DNA of 64,000 nt, from assembly GCA_900551325.1 (NCBI GenBank), contig URVM01000003.1:186001-250000 (forward strand), read 5' to 3'. Below, piece after piece: positions 8,614-17,319 of the stretch. The stretch comes from an uncultured Eubacteriales bacterium (GTDB lineage Bacteria > Bacillota > Clostridia > Lachnospirales > Cellulosilyticaceae). Positions within the stretch are counted from its first letter, which is position 1. The number at the start of each line of letters is the position of its first letter. Both the position numbers and the translations under genes were made by a program. The notes below the pieces were generated by a model. The model was not told where the DNA came from. It ran no database searches and was given only the letters and a program-made list of their open reading frames with translations.

Positions 8614-9612
8614 CTAATTTGAGTATTTATTAATATCTTCTAGACCAATACCTGGGTGTACTGCAATGTTAATACTGTTATAAATAATTTGGCTAAGATA
8701 AACCATAATTTCATCAATATCTTTTGCTGTTACAAAAAGATTTCCCAGCTTAGGCTGTAAAATATCTTTTATTAGGTGATATTTTTCTTCTGCACTTACT
8801 GCCTTTAACATATTATAAAAGGTGTCATCAGGTGCATTTTGTAACATAGACTCTATAAGATTATTAAAGGTATCATTTACAAGTGTAGCTGTATCAATAA
8901 CTGTTGGCACACCAATGGCAATAACAGGGCATCCCATAGAGGCTTCATCAAGTTCCTTACGCTTGTTGCCAATACCTGCTCCTGGTGAAATACCTGTATC
9001 ACTAATTTGAATAGTAGAGTTAATACGTTCAGGGCTTCTTGCTGCTAGAGCGTCAATAGCAATAATACAGTCAGGCTTAATATTTTTAACAACACCTTCT
9101 ATAATTTCACTTGTTTCAATTCCTGTTAGACCCATTACCCCTGGTGTTAAACTACTTAGTTCATTAATAGATTCATCTATTGCTTCTGGGGCATGCTGTT
9201 TTAAATGTCTTGTTACAAAAACTTTTCCTGACACATCTGGACCTAAACGATCAGGTGTTGCGTAGCGGTTACCAAGTCCAACTACAAGTACATTTAAATC
9301 TTCTTTTTCTGGTAATAATTCTTTAAGTTTTGTAGATACTATATGAATAATTGCTTTATGTGCTTCTGGATCATTATCTTTCATCATTTGTGATTCAATA
9401 GTAATATAATGTCCAATAGGCTTGCCCATAGCTTTTTCGCCTATTTCATTTATGATTTCAATTGAAGTAGTTGTAATTGGATACTCCTTATGATTTTCTG
9501 TTTGGATTTCTACTCCTTCAATTTCCTGTTTAGGATTTTGTTCTTGTAAATTGGCACCTATTTCTAAAGCTAAGTCTGTACGTGGGCTCCAAGTCATTTC
9601 TGTTTGTAGCAT
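8614..9612 (-). CDS. gpr: Germination protease GPR
   Basis: 332-aa aspartic-type endopeptidase that degrades small acid-soluble spore proteins at germination, made as a zymogen in the forespore. It shows RTDLALEIG near the N-terminus, where the propeptide is removed, VVGLGNRYATPDRLGP, the core LTPGVMGLTGIETSEI, and IAIDALAARSPERINSTIQ. The length is slightly below the Bacillus protein (about 370 aa) but the core is complete. The start is supported by a GGAAGGTGAG Shine-Dalgarno. A forespore-type promoter lies upstream and spoIIP follows. Confidence 0.96.
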   Translation of the reverse strand: MLQTEMTWSPRTDLALEIGANLQEQNPKQEIEGVEIQTENHKEYPITTTSIEIINEIGEKAMGKPIGHYITIESQMMKDNDPEAHKAIIHIVSTKLKELLPEKEDLNVLVVGLGNRYATPDRLGPDVSGKVFVTRHLKQHAPEAIDESINELSSLTPGVMGLTGIETSEIIEGVVKNIKPDCIIAIDALAARSPERINSTIQISDTGISPGAGIGNKRKELDEASMGCPVIAIGVPTVIDTATLVNDTFNNLIESMLQNAPDDTFYNMLKAVSAEEKYHLIKDILQPKLGNLFVTAKDIDEIMVYLSQIIYNSINIAVHPGIGLEDINKYSN

Positions 9613-9645
9613 AAGCTCACCTTCCTTCTATAGTTACTCGAAAAC

Positions 9646-9674
9646 TATTTTTACCATAATTTTAAAGACTATAC
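9646..9674 (-). promoter_or_regulatory. Forespore (sigma-F/sigma-G type) promoter of gpr
   Basis: Minus strand GTATA (-35, 9670-9674), 14-bp spacer, GGTAAAAATA (-10, 9646-9655). This matches the sigma-F pattern GYATA / GGnnAnAHTR as I remember it from Bacillus subtilis, where gpr is a sigma-F/G target. It lies about 34 bp before the gpr start. Confidence 0.55.
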
Positions 9675-9675
9675 A

Positions 9676-9704
9676 TTGACTTGTCCGTGGGTATAATATA
9701 TAAT
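9676..9704 (+). promoter_or_regulatory. Sigma-A promoter of rpsT
   Basis: TTGACT (9676-9681), 17-bp spacer, TATAAT (9699-9704). The -35 lies 1 bp from the divergent gpr -35. A second TATAAT at 9692-9697 has no suitably spaced -35. Confidence 0.8.
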
Positions 9705-9769
9705 GTACTTGATTAACCGTTCATTATTCCCCAAACCGTGTCCATAGAATATGAATGGAGGTGCCTATC

Positions 9770-10033
9770 ATGGCAAACATTAAATCAGCAAAAAAACGTA
9801 TCAAAGTAATCGCAACTAAAACAGCACGTAACCGTGCTCTTAACTCAGCAGTTAAAACTTATATGAAAAAAGTTGTTGTTGCAGCAAACAACAATGACAA
9901 AGCTTTAGCTGAAGCTCAATTAAAAGTAGCTGTTAAAGCTATCGACAAAGCAACTGCAAAAGGTTTATTCCATGCAAATGCTGCTGCTCGTAAAAAATCA
10001 TCTTTAGCTCGCTTAGTTAACAAAATTGCGTAA
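9770..10033 (+). CDS. rpsT: 30S ribosomal protein S20
   Basis: 87-aa primary 16S rRNA-binding protein. It begins MANIKSAKKRI, continues as a Lys/Ala-rich three-helix protein and ends NAAARKKSSLARLVNKIA, all characteristic of bS20. The start at 9770 is chosen because it gives the family's conserved N-terminus and follows a GGAGGTG ribosome-binding site; the in-frame ATG at 9755 overlaps that site. Monocistronic, between its own promoter and a strong terminator. Confidence 0.97.
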   Translation: MANIKSAKKRIKVIATKTARNRALNSAVKTYMKKVVVAANNNDKALAEAQLKVAVKAIDKATAKGLFHANAAARKKSSLARLVNKIA

Positions 10034-10042
10034 TTGAGATAC

Positions 10043-10077
10043 AAAAAGACTACTGACTTCGGTCAGTAGTCTTTTTT
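10043..10077 (+). terminator. Rho-independent terminator of rpsT
   Basis: Stem AAGACTACTGAC / GTCAGTAGTCTT around a TTCG tetraloop, with a T-run at 10072-10077. Confidence 0.92.
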
Positions 10078-10106
10078 CATATTTCTTAAATTTACTTCTC
10101 TTTAAA

Positions 10107-10156
10107 ATAAAATCCAGATAGTATACTTCACCCCGAAGTCTACTATCTGGATTTTA
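10107..10156 (-). terminator. Terminator of the comEA-holA operon
   Basis: Perfect 15-bp arms 10109-10123 and 10141-10155 (core ATCCAGATAGTA), with an inner ACTTC/GAAGT stem. The minus-strand side ends in a T-rich tract (TTTTATTTT). It overlaps the holA stop codon. Confidence 0.8.
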
Positions 10157-11122
10157 TTGATTATTTAAAGTGATACAGCGAATAATAAGAAGCTCAATAC
10201 ACTTTATAGGGTCCATCTTCCCAGTTTTAATAGCTTCATCACTTTCTAAACATAGAGCTAGTATTTCTTGAAGTGTCTTAAAACTAAAGCGCTGAGCCTG
10301 TATAGCTAAGTCCTGTGCTACATAATAAGGTACACCTATTGTTTGGCCAATAGTTTTAGCATTTCCATTATTTCTTTGAAGGTATTTAACTTGTAAAAGC
10401 TGGCGATATTGTCTTCCTATAAGAACAAGCACACCTATTGGCGATTCCTTGCTTTCAATCAGTTTATTATAAATATTAAGAGCCAGTTTTGTTTGATTTT
10501 GACTAACAGCCTTTAAAAGCTCAAATACTCTTTGTTCAAGGGAAAAGATACATACAGCATCGATAGCTTCTCTTGTCACCTTATCTTCACCTACAAAGCT
10601 TGCTAACTTGTCTAACTCTACTAACATATGACTTACTTGTTTAGGTAAGTTAAAGGCTAAATATTTAATAAGTTCGCTGTCAATACGTAAATTCCTTTGG
10701 CTACAAGCAGTTGAAATAATTCTTAAAAGGGCATCTTCAGTTGGGGTATTCCCTTCTATAACTTTCCACTCTTTTTGTATATATTTATACAGGGTATTAC
10801 GTTTATCAATTTCTTGTTCTATAAATACTATTAAGGAATATTCAGGTTTTTCTTTTAACCAATCTAATAATTTTCCTGTATCGTCCTTTTTACCTACTTT
10901 AAAGTACCCACTATTTTTAATAACTATTAATTTCTCATTAGCAAAAAAGGGCATGGTTTCACCCTGATCAATAATCTGATTTACATCTATATCTTTACCC
11001 TCAAAATGGCTATAGTTCATTAAATCAGTTTCATCTACAGTTTGGGCCTTGATCTTCTTTAAGGCTTCATTTTTAACCCATTCATCTTCGCCATAAATAA
11101 GTGTAATCCCCTGTTTCTCCAC
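10154..11122 (-). CDS. holA: DNA polymerase III subunit delta
   Basis: 322-aa clamp-loader subunit that opens the beta sliding clamp. It starts with LIYGEDEWVKNEALKKI, the degenerate AAA+ domain I of HolA. The middle domain contains LNIYNKLIESKESPIGVLVL and the C-terminal collar domain ends MDPIKCIELLIIRCI. One base separates it from comEC, so it is translationally linked; comEC-holA-rpsT is a very widespread Firmicutes gene order. Confidence 0.94.
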   Translation of the reverse strand: MEKQGITLIYGEDEWVKNEALKKIKAQTVDETDLMNYSHFEGKDIDVNQIIDQGETMPFFANEKLIVIKNSGYFKVGKKDDTGKLLDWLKEKPEYSLIVFIEQEIDKRNTLYKYIQKEWKVIEGNTPTEDALLRIISTACSQRNLRIDSELIKYLAFNLPKQVSHMLVELDKLASFVGEDKVTREAIDAVCIFSLEQRVFELLKAVSQNQTKLALNIYNKLIESKESPIGVLVLIGRQYRQLLQVKYLQRNNGNAKTIGQTIGVPYYVAQDLAIQAQRFSFKTLQEILALCLESDEAIKTGKMDPIKCIELLIIRCITLNNQ

Positions 11123-11123
11123 G

Positions 11124-13508
11124 TCATTCTTCCTCCTGTAACTGCGTTTCTACTGTATAAGTTCGTCCATCTGTTCGAATACATATGGCCCCATCCTTAC
11201 TTGTTTCATACATTTGTACATTCTGTTTTTCTAATCTTTCTAAAGTAAGCTCATGAGGATGTCCATATCTATTTGAAACACCTGAACTAATCATACCATA
11301 TTCTGGCCTTACTTTCTCTATAAATTTTGAGGAAGTACTGTTTTTTGAACCATGATGAGCAACTTTTAATAAATCAATATCTGTTATTTGATCTACAAGT
11401 CTTGCTTCTGTTTTAAAGCCTATATCACCAGTAAAAAGCTGAGTGATATCTTTATAAGTTAATAGACAGACTAAAGAGCTTTCATTTATATCTAATGCCC
11501 GAGTCCCTTCTTCTGGCCATAAAACATCCACTTTTAAATCTCCTATTTCAATCCCATCTCCTTTATAAAGGTTATATATAGGAATGTCTTTCTCATTACA
11601 TAACTTAAGGATTTTACTTCGGTAAGCATCTTCCTTAAAACTATCTGCCCATAAAACCCTTTCCACCTTAAACCCTTCTTCTATTAATCCTATAAGTCCA
11701 CCACTATGATCTTCATGAGGATGAGATATAATGGCTAAGTCCACTTTATTTATGCCCTTGTATTTTAAATACCTTAAAAGAGTTTTAGTACCTGATTCAG
11801 GCCCTGAATCAATTAAAATAGTCCCCTTATTTGGTGTCATAATAACACTACAGTCCCCTTGTCCTATATAAAGATGCATAATCTCTAAATGTCCCTCACT
11901 ATATAGGAGACTACAGAGTAAGAACATAAAACTTAGGCTCATTACTATAGGTCCTAGTGGTTTAATTTCTTTTAATAGCATATGGATTCGAGTGCTATAA
12001 GGTAGGAGTTCTTCTTTCATATTTCTTATCTTTCCTTTGCTCATTAACTCCTTCATAATCCATAACACACTTAATATAACCATGTAATATAAAATCAGTT
12101 GTATACTACTTGGACGTCCTGTTATAAGAGTCATAAAAGGAAGTTTTCCTAATTTCTCTCCTACTTCTTCTATTCCATTTAGTATACCAGTTAGGCCATA
12201 CGCGAAAAATATACTTACTTTAGGTAAGATAAAGCTAAGACCAAGAAGTAAGAAAATAATTGGGATAAATATTGAGAATACAGGAATAAGCACTATGTTA
12301 AAAACAACACCCAAAACGGGTATTTCATAGAAGTGGTAAGCTATAATTGGACTTAAAAGTAGGGTAAGGACTATTGATGGAAGTATAAGTCTCACTATTT
12401 TAAGTCTTCTTTTATTAAGTCTTAAAATATATTTCATAAATCTATCCATTTCTTTTATTATGCCTATCCCTATAATAGATACAAAAGAAAGTTGAAAACC
12501 TACTTGGTAGAGACAATAAGGATTTATACCTAAAATAATAAAAGCTGCTATAGCACAGGTTGTAAAAAAGTCTTCTTCCTCCCATAAAGTTCTCACACCT
12601 AGTGTGACACTTAGCATAATACATGCTCTAAGAATACTTACACTGGTGCTTGCTATACATGCATAGAACCATATACCCATAAGACTTAAACTATTCCGTA
12701 GTCTATAACCTAGGCCTAAACGTCCAAGTAGATACCACAATATACCGCTTACTAAGCTAAGATGTAAACCAGACAAGGCAAGTATATGGCTAATGCCTAA
12801 AGTACGGTAAACGTTTTTCGTATCTTCCTGAATAGTCTTCGCATCACCTAAAACAAAGGCTCTAACAAGTCCTTTATCTCGCTTTAAAAAGACCTTGTCT
12901 ATTTGCTCTTTTAATACCCTTCTTATATGACCTATCCAGTTGCTCGTATATAAAGTCTCTTCGATGGCCTTTAACTCTACTTCACATACAATCCCCTGAC
13001 TCTGTAGATAGGCCTTATAGTCCATATCTGATGGATTATAAGCTTTAGCTGATGGCTTGACCTTTCCTTTTAAGGTTACCTTATTTCCTTCCATAAAATC
13101 TGTAGGTTTATGTGATAATACTTTCACTTTACTTTTTAAAGGTCTAGAGCCATCTTCTTTATAAAGTTTTACATTATTTAAGATAAAAGACTCATTAAAT
13201 GTTCCTATCTCCTTTGAGACTACTATTCCACTTAAAGTCACATAGCCCTCTAATCTTGACTCTTCTGTTAGTACAGGATGATTTATATATCTAAACAAAC
13301 CTAATAAAATAAAAATACTTAAATAAACAATGTAATTACTTTTCTTCCTATAATACATTCCTCCTATAAAACCTATAACCAACAATATAAATGCAAAAAA
13401 GGAACTATATAGACACTTCGTCCATATAGTTCCCCCTATAATACCTATTATATAATACACTGTAGCCCATATAAATGGTCTATGGATTTTGTATGATAAA
13501 CTCTTCAT
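11124..13508 (-). CDS. comEC: DNA internalization competence protein ComEC/Rec2
   Basis: Polytopic membrane protein (about 795 aa) forming the channel for transforming single-stranded DNA. It has N-terminal membrane segments with a soluble OB-like domain, a central competence domain of many helices (HILALSGLHLSLVSGILWYL is the family signature), and a C-terminal metallo-beta-lactamase domain with LIDSGPESG and SHPHEDHSGG. The start is uncertain: the frame is open to a GTG at 13526 that overlaps the upstream lipoprotein gene, and I chose the ATG at 13508. With comEA at 16.6 kb it suggests DNA-uptake capacity. Confidence 0.92.
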   Translation of the reverse strand: MKSLSYKIHRPFIWATVYYIIGIIGGTIWTKCLYSSFFAFILLVIGFIGGMYYRKKSNYIVYLSIFILLGLFRYINHPVLTEESRLEGYVTLSGIVVSKEIGTFNESFILNNVKLYKEDGSRPLKSKVKVLSHKPTDFMEGNKVTLKGKVKPSAKAYNPSDMDYKAYLQSQGIVCEVELKAIEETLYTSNWIGHIRRVLKEQIDKVFLKRDKGLVRAFVLGDAKTIQEDTKNVYRTLGISHILALSGLHLSLVSGILWYLLGRLGLGYRLRNSLSLMGIWFYACIASTSVSILRACIMLSVTLGVRTLWEEEDFFTTCAIAAFIILGINPYCLYQVGFQLSFVSIIGIGIIKEMDRFMKYILRLNKRRLKIVRLILPSIVLTLLLSPIIAYHFYEIPVLGVVFNIVLIPVFSIFIPIIFLLLGLSFILPKVSIFFAYGLTGILNGIEEVGEKLGKLPFMTLITGRPSSIQLILYYMVILSVLWIMKELMSKGKIRNMKEELLPYSTRIHMLLKEIKPLGPIVMSLSFMFLLCSLLYSEGHLEIMHLYIGQGDCSVIMTPNKGTILIDSGPESGTKTLLRYLKYKGINKVDLAIISHPHEDHSGGLIGLIEEGFKVERVLWADSFKEDAYRSKILKLCNEKDIPIYNLYKGDGIEIGDLKVDVLWPEEGTRALDINESSLVCLLTYKDITQLFTGDIGFKTEARLVDQITDIDLLKVAHHGSKNSTSSKFIEKVRPEYGMISSGVSNRYGHPHELTLERLEKQNVQMYETSKDGAICIRTDGRTYTVETQLQEEE

Positions 13509-14427
13509 TTCTTTCAAATACACCACCTGATTGAGTAGCTATATTAAACTCCGTTTGCTTCTTACCTTCTTTTAAGAACAATACTTTCTTAATTCTAGAA
13601 ATGTCTGTTAAAGAATTTACGATGGAGTAAATAATCAAGTTTTTATCTATAAGATTTTCTGTATGTGTGATCTGTAAATCATAGGATAAATCAATTTGAC
13701 ATACACTATCTTGTGTTTTAATATCCGTTACTTTTGTATCAGCTGGTAGAATACGCACTAGTCCTTCTGTAGTAGGCCCTTTAATCAATTCAGCCATCAC
13801 ATATTCTTCAATCGGTGTATTATTATTCACACGGATTTCTCTTAGTTCTTTATGAAGTTTTTGATCTGCTAAACTTGGGAAATAAAGTGTGATTGTTTGA
13901 GTACTTGTAGGTGGCTTAGGATTAAGTGCATTAATTAAAATATCCTTTCGCTCTACAGCATCTATTTTATCTCCCTTACTATTTACAAGTGGCAAATCTG
14001 CTATAAAGAATTCTACTTTGTCTATAAAGTCTAGTTCTGTAAGTGTGTAGACTAACATAGCCCTTTGAATAATTTGAGTTGGTACATCTAAAGTATTATA
14101 GCTTTTATCAAAATTAATAAAGGCTATATTTTCCTTTAAAATAGCTTGTTCAATCTTAAAGGAAATAGGTTTAATCCCTTGGTTATTTGCCTCAGGTCCT
14201 TTTGAAAGTGCATCAAGTACTGCTAGCATCATCTTTTCTTTAGAAATATCTTTTGCTACAGCTATACTTCTCTCTTCCATAACTAAAGTACCTTTATGTT
14301 CATCATAAAAATATAATTTAACTTTTTCGGAAGAAGCACTCTGACTGCCTTTTTTAAAGCATCCACCTAAAAGTAATACACATAGAATTAAGAAGCCTAA
14401 GCCTCCTATACGTATACATTTTTTCAT
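13480..14427 (-). CDS. GerM-type lipoprotein with two GerMN domains
   Basis: 315-aa predicted lipoprotein. The N-terminus has a Lys/Arg start, a hydrophobic core and the lipobox LLLGGC. Two consecutive GerMN repeats follow, at about residues 65-160 (LAVLDALSKGPEANNQGIKP) and 205-295 (VMAELIKGPTTEGLVRILPA). GerM proteins act at the cell envelope in sporulation and germination and are also found beside two-component systems as accessory lipoproteins. It lies 16 bp after a sensor kinase gene and overlaps comEC, so it may modulate the kinase; that role is inference. Confidence 0.82.
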   Translation of the reverse strand: MKKCIRIGGLGFLILCVLLLGGCFKKGSQSASSEKVKLYFYDEHKGTLVMEERSIAVAKDISKEKMMLAVLDALSKGPEANNQGIKPISFKIEQAILKENIAFINFDKSYNTLDVPTQIIQRAMLVYTLTELDFIDKVEFFIADLPLVNSKGDKIDAVERKDILINALNPKPPTSTQTITLYFPSLADQKLHKELREIRVNNNTPIEEYVMAELIKGPTTEGLVRILPADTKVTDIKTQDSVCQIDLSYDLQITHTENLIDKNLIIYSIVNSLTDISRIKKVLFLKEGKKQTEFNIATQSGGVFERNEEFIIQNP

Positions 14428-14443
14428 TTTTTCTTCCTCCTAC

Positions 14444-15868
14444 CTATAGATGTCTAATTGGAATTTGAACAGTAAAGATAGAGCCTTTGCCTTCTTCACT
14501 TTCTACCTGAATAGAACCATTATGCATAATAACTGTACGGTATGTAATAGATAAACCAAGACCTGTTCCACCTGTTTCTCTATTACGTGTCTTATCTGTT
14601 CGGTAAAAACGTTCAAAAATCTTAGATTGTTCATCTTTTGCAATACCCATTCCTGTATCTTCAACAGAAATTTGAGCATCTTGAAGGTCACTTTGTAAAA
14701 CGACACGTACTTCTCCACCCTCTGGTGTATACTTAATAGCATTTTCAATTAAGTTTGAAATAGCAAGGGTTAACTTTACCTCGTCTATATCTACAAATAT
14801 TTCTTTATGACTTTGGTAAATTAGCTTAATATCCTTTTTCTTAGCAAGTGGTATAAGACGTTTTAAAATAGCTTGAGTCATATCATTTAGATTAGTGGTT
14901 TGAATATTCATAGGAACTTCTGTTTGATCAAGTCTTACCAGTGTAAGTAAGTCGCTAATAATATTATTTAATCTATCTACTTCTGAGTTAATGTCCATAA
15001 AAAACTCTTTATACATTTCTACAGGTACATTTTCTTGAAATAAAAGAGACTCCGTTAAAACTTTTATAGAAGATAAAGGTGTCTTTAACTCATGGGATAC
15101 ATTTGAAACAAATTCTTGTCTTGAATGTTCCACACGTTGAAGTTGCTCCGCCATATGGTTAAAAGCACTTCCAAGCTCTGCTAGTTCATCTTTTCCCTTT
15201 ATATCTACTTTTTGATCTAATTGACCATTTGTAATTTTTTGCACAAACTTCATTAAAATCTTAAGTGGTCTAGAAATAACTGAAGAAGTGAAAAAGCTTA
15301 ATAATCCCATTAGTAAACTTGTAAATAAGGATAATAAGTAAATTTGACTTTGTATTTCATCTAATGATGTATAAATACTTGTAATATCAGCTGTAACAAC
15401 AACTGCACCTAATACTTCATCTTTATTTTCTTTATCTATAATAGGCACAACTGCACTCATTATTTTTTGTTCCTTGCCTTCAAATACTTGTGAACTTTCT
15501 TCTTTAGCAAGCGCTTTAAAAACTTGCTCACTCATAATGGCATGTCCCTTATCAGCTGCTGCTGAATCTGCAATAATATAACCTAGCTTGTCAACAACAA
15601 CAATACGCCAGCCAGACCCTTGTTGCTTAGCTAATCCTTTAATGTAGGTCTCAAAATAAGTATAGCTTGTATAGTCCTTTAAGTAGTTTCCTTCGGTTAT
15701 TTGTACAGAAACACTATTCGCCTGTCCTTGCCAATTAGTGGCACTTTGTTTAATGTAGTGGGTTTCTATTCTTTCTATTAAAATAGGGGCAAAAATCATA
15801 AGTGGTATAAAACTTACTAGAAAGAATAAAATAAATAACCGCCATCTTAAGCTATGAAACCACTTCAT
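14444..15868 (-). CDS. Membrane sensor histidine kinase (HAMP-HisKA-HATPase)
   Basis: 474 aa. First membrane segment about residues 10-30, extracytoplasmic sensor region about 31-175 (Cache/PAS-like), second membrane segment about 178-198, HAMP linker, HisKA domain with the phospho-acceptor His259 in SHELKTPLSS, and a HATPase domain with N-box (NLIENAIKYTPEGGEVRV), VEDTGMGI and GTGLGLSI. Architecture resembles WalK/PhoR-type kinases. It overlaps or abuts the response regulator gene (1-bp gap), so the two form a cognate pair. The signal is unknown. Confidence 0.93.
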   Translation of the reverse strand: MKWFHSLRWRLFILFFLVSFIPLMIFAPILIERIETHYIKQSATNWQGQANSVSVQITEGNYLKDYTSYTYFETYIKGLAKQQGSGWRIVVVDKLGYIIADSAAADKGHAIMSEQVFKALAKEESSQVFEGKEQKIMSAVVPIIDKENKDEVLGAVVVTADITSIYTSLDEIQSQIYLLSLFTSLLMGLLSFFTSSVISRPLKILMKFVQKITNGQLDQKVDIKGKDELAELGSAFNHMAEQLQRVEHSRQEFVSNVSHELKTPLSSIKVLTESLLFQENVPVEMYKEFFMDINSEVDRLNNIISDLLTLVRLDQTEVPMNIQTTNLNDMTQAILKRLIPLAKKKDIKLIYQSHKEIFVDIDEVKLTLAISNLIENAIKYTPEGGEVRVVLQSDLQDAQISVEDTGMGIAKDEQSKIFERFYRTDKTRNRETGGTGLGLSITYRTVIMHNGSIQVESEEGKGSIFTVQIPIRHL

Positions 15869-15869
15869 C

Positions 15870-16556
15870 TTAATCTTTAAAATAATAACCTACCCCCCAT
15901 TTTGTATGAATGTACTCTGGTTGTCCTGGATTAGGTTCAATCTTCTCACGTAAACGTCTTACGTGGACATCTACTGTTCTTACATCACCTGGGTAATCTC
16001 TTCCCCAAATAGTGTCTAAAAGCTGATCACGACTATAAACTTTGCCTGGATGTGTAGCAAAAAGTTCTAGCATATCAAACTCTTTAGCTGTTAAATTCAC
16101 TTCTTGATTATTAAGGAATACACGTTTGCTGCTTAACTCTAATCTTAAACTTCCAACTTCTAATAATTTTTTGTTTTGTTCACGTTCTCCATGCACTGCA
16201 CGTCTTAAAATAGCTTTTATACGGGCTTTTAATTCTAATATATTAAAAGGTTTAGTCACATAGTCATCTGCACCGTATTCAAGGCCCATAATTTTGTCCA
16301 TGTCTTCCCCTTTAGCAGTAAGCATAATAATTGGGATATTAGAAAATTCACGTACAATTTGACACACTTGTAAACCATCATATTTAGGAAGCATCACATC
16401 TAAGATCATTACATCATACGTACTACTTCTAACAAGGTTAAGTGCTTCTTCTCCATCATAAGCAACATCTACCTCCCATCCCTCTTGCTCGAGACTAAAC
16501 TTTATCCCTTTAACAATGAGTTTTTCGTCATCTACTACTAATACTCTACTATTCAT
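15870..16556 (-). CDS. OmpR/PhoB-family response regulator
   Basis: 228 aa. Receiver domain with acidic pocket D9-D10, phosphorylation site D53 (MILDVMLPKYDG) and conserved K102 (TKPFNILELK). The C-terminal winged-helix DNA-binding domain ends with DVRTVDVHVRRLREKIEPNP and WGVGYYF. Closest in appearance to WalR/PhoP regulators. It is transcribed just before its histidine kinase. The location upstream of a GerMN lipoprotein and comEC hints at an envelope or development role, not demonstrable here. Confidence 0.94.
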   Translation of the reverse strand: MNSRVLVVDDEKLIVKGIKFSLEQEGWEVDVAYDGEEALNLVRSSTYDVMILDVMLPKYDGLQVCQIVREFSNIPIIMLTAKGEDMDKIMGLEYGADDYVTKPFNILELKARIKAILRRAVHGEREQNKKLLEVGSLRLELSSKRVFLNNQEVNLTAKEFDMLELFATHPGKVYSRDQLLDTIWGRDYPGDVRTVDVHVRRLREKIEPNPGQPEYIHTKWGVGYYFKD

Positions 16557-16567
16557 CTCGTATCCTC

Positions 16568-17203
16568 CTATTCTATTGTAATGAAGCCTTGTAGCCCCTC
16601 ATAAATTTTATTCCCTACTCCTGACACATTCATAATATCTTCTATAGCTAAGAATGGACCATGCTGCTCTCTATATTGAACAATCTGCTCGGCTCTTACC
16701 TCACCTATACCTGGTAATGTCATAAGCTCTAATCGATCTGCTTTATTTACATTAATAAGTGTGGAGGCTTTAGCCCTTTCTTCATTTTCATATGAATTAG
16801 GCATTTTGTCAATTTCTTCTCCTATTTTTGGTATATATATTTTTTCATTACTTCTAATAGCTTGTGCTAGATTAATTTGATTAAGATCTGCTTCTTTTGT
16901 CAAACCTCCCGATAAAAGAAGTATGTCATTTAAAATAGCTGTCTCTTCTACTTCATATACACCTGGTTTATATACAGCACCACATATATAAACTGGAACT
17001 AAGAGAGCCTTTTGTGTTACATTTAAATGCTCCTCTTTGTTCTCGTCTTCAAGTACATCCATCTTACTTAAAGAATCAGTGGAACTTTGCTTTATAATTT
17101 GAAGTGACTCCTTAGGAGACCTTTGTTTTATAAGGAGTAAGCTTGTTATACTTAATAGTATAAGAATAACTATAAGTTTATACTTATTTAATAATTTTAC
17201 CAC
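16568..17203 (-). CDS. comEA: Competence protein ComEA (SLBB + helix-hairpin-helix DNA receptor)
   Basis: About 211 aa. A membrane anchor at the N-terminus (KYKLIVILILLSITSLLLIK) precedes a linker, an SLBB domain (YICGAVYKPGVYEVEETAIL) and a C-terminal helix-hairpin-helix DNA-binding region (INVNKADRLELMTLPGIGEV). It presents DNA to ComEC. The start is the GTG at 17203, which follows an AGAGGTGAT Shine-Dalgarno; an upstream in-frame GTG at 17242 lacks one. It heads the run comEA-regulator-kinase-GerMN-comEC-holA and diverges from dacF. Confidence 0.9.
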   Translation of the reverse strand: MVKLLNKYKLIVILILLSITSLLLIKQRSPKESLQIIKQSSTDSLSKMDVLEDENKEEHLNVTQKALLVPVYICGAVYKPGVYEVEETAILNDILLLSGGLTKEADLNQINLAQAIRSNEKIYIPKIGEEIDKMPNSYENEERAKASTLINVNKADRLELMTLPGIGEVRAEQIVQYREQHGPFLAIEDIMNVSGVGNKIYEGLQGFITIE

Positions 17204-17319
17204 ACAATCACCTCTAGTACAAAGTTTTAACAAATTTTGCACATCTTAGACAGGTTTACCTTTACTAAAGCCTTTATTTTTAATATACTAATACTATTGA
17301 AAGGAGAATTTTTTTACTT

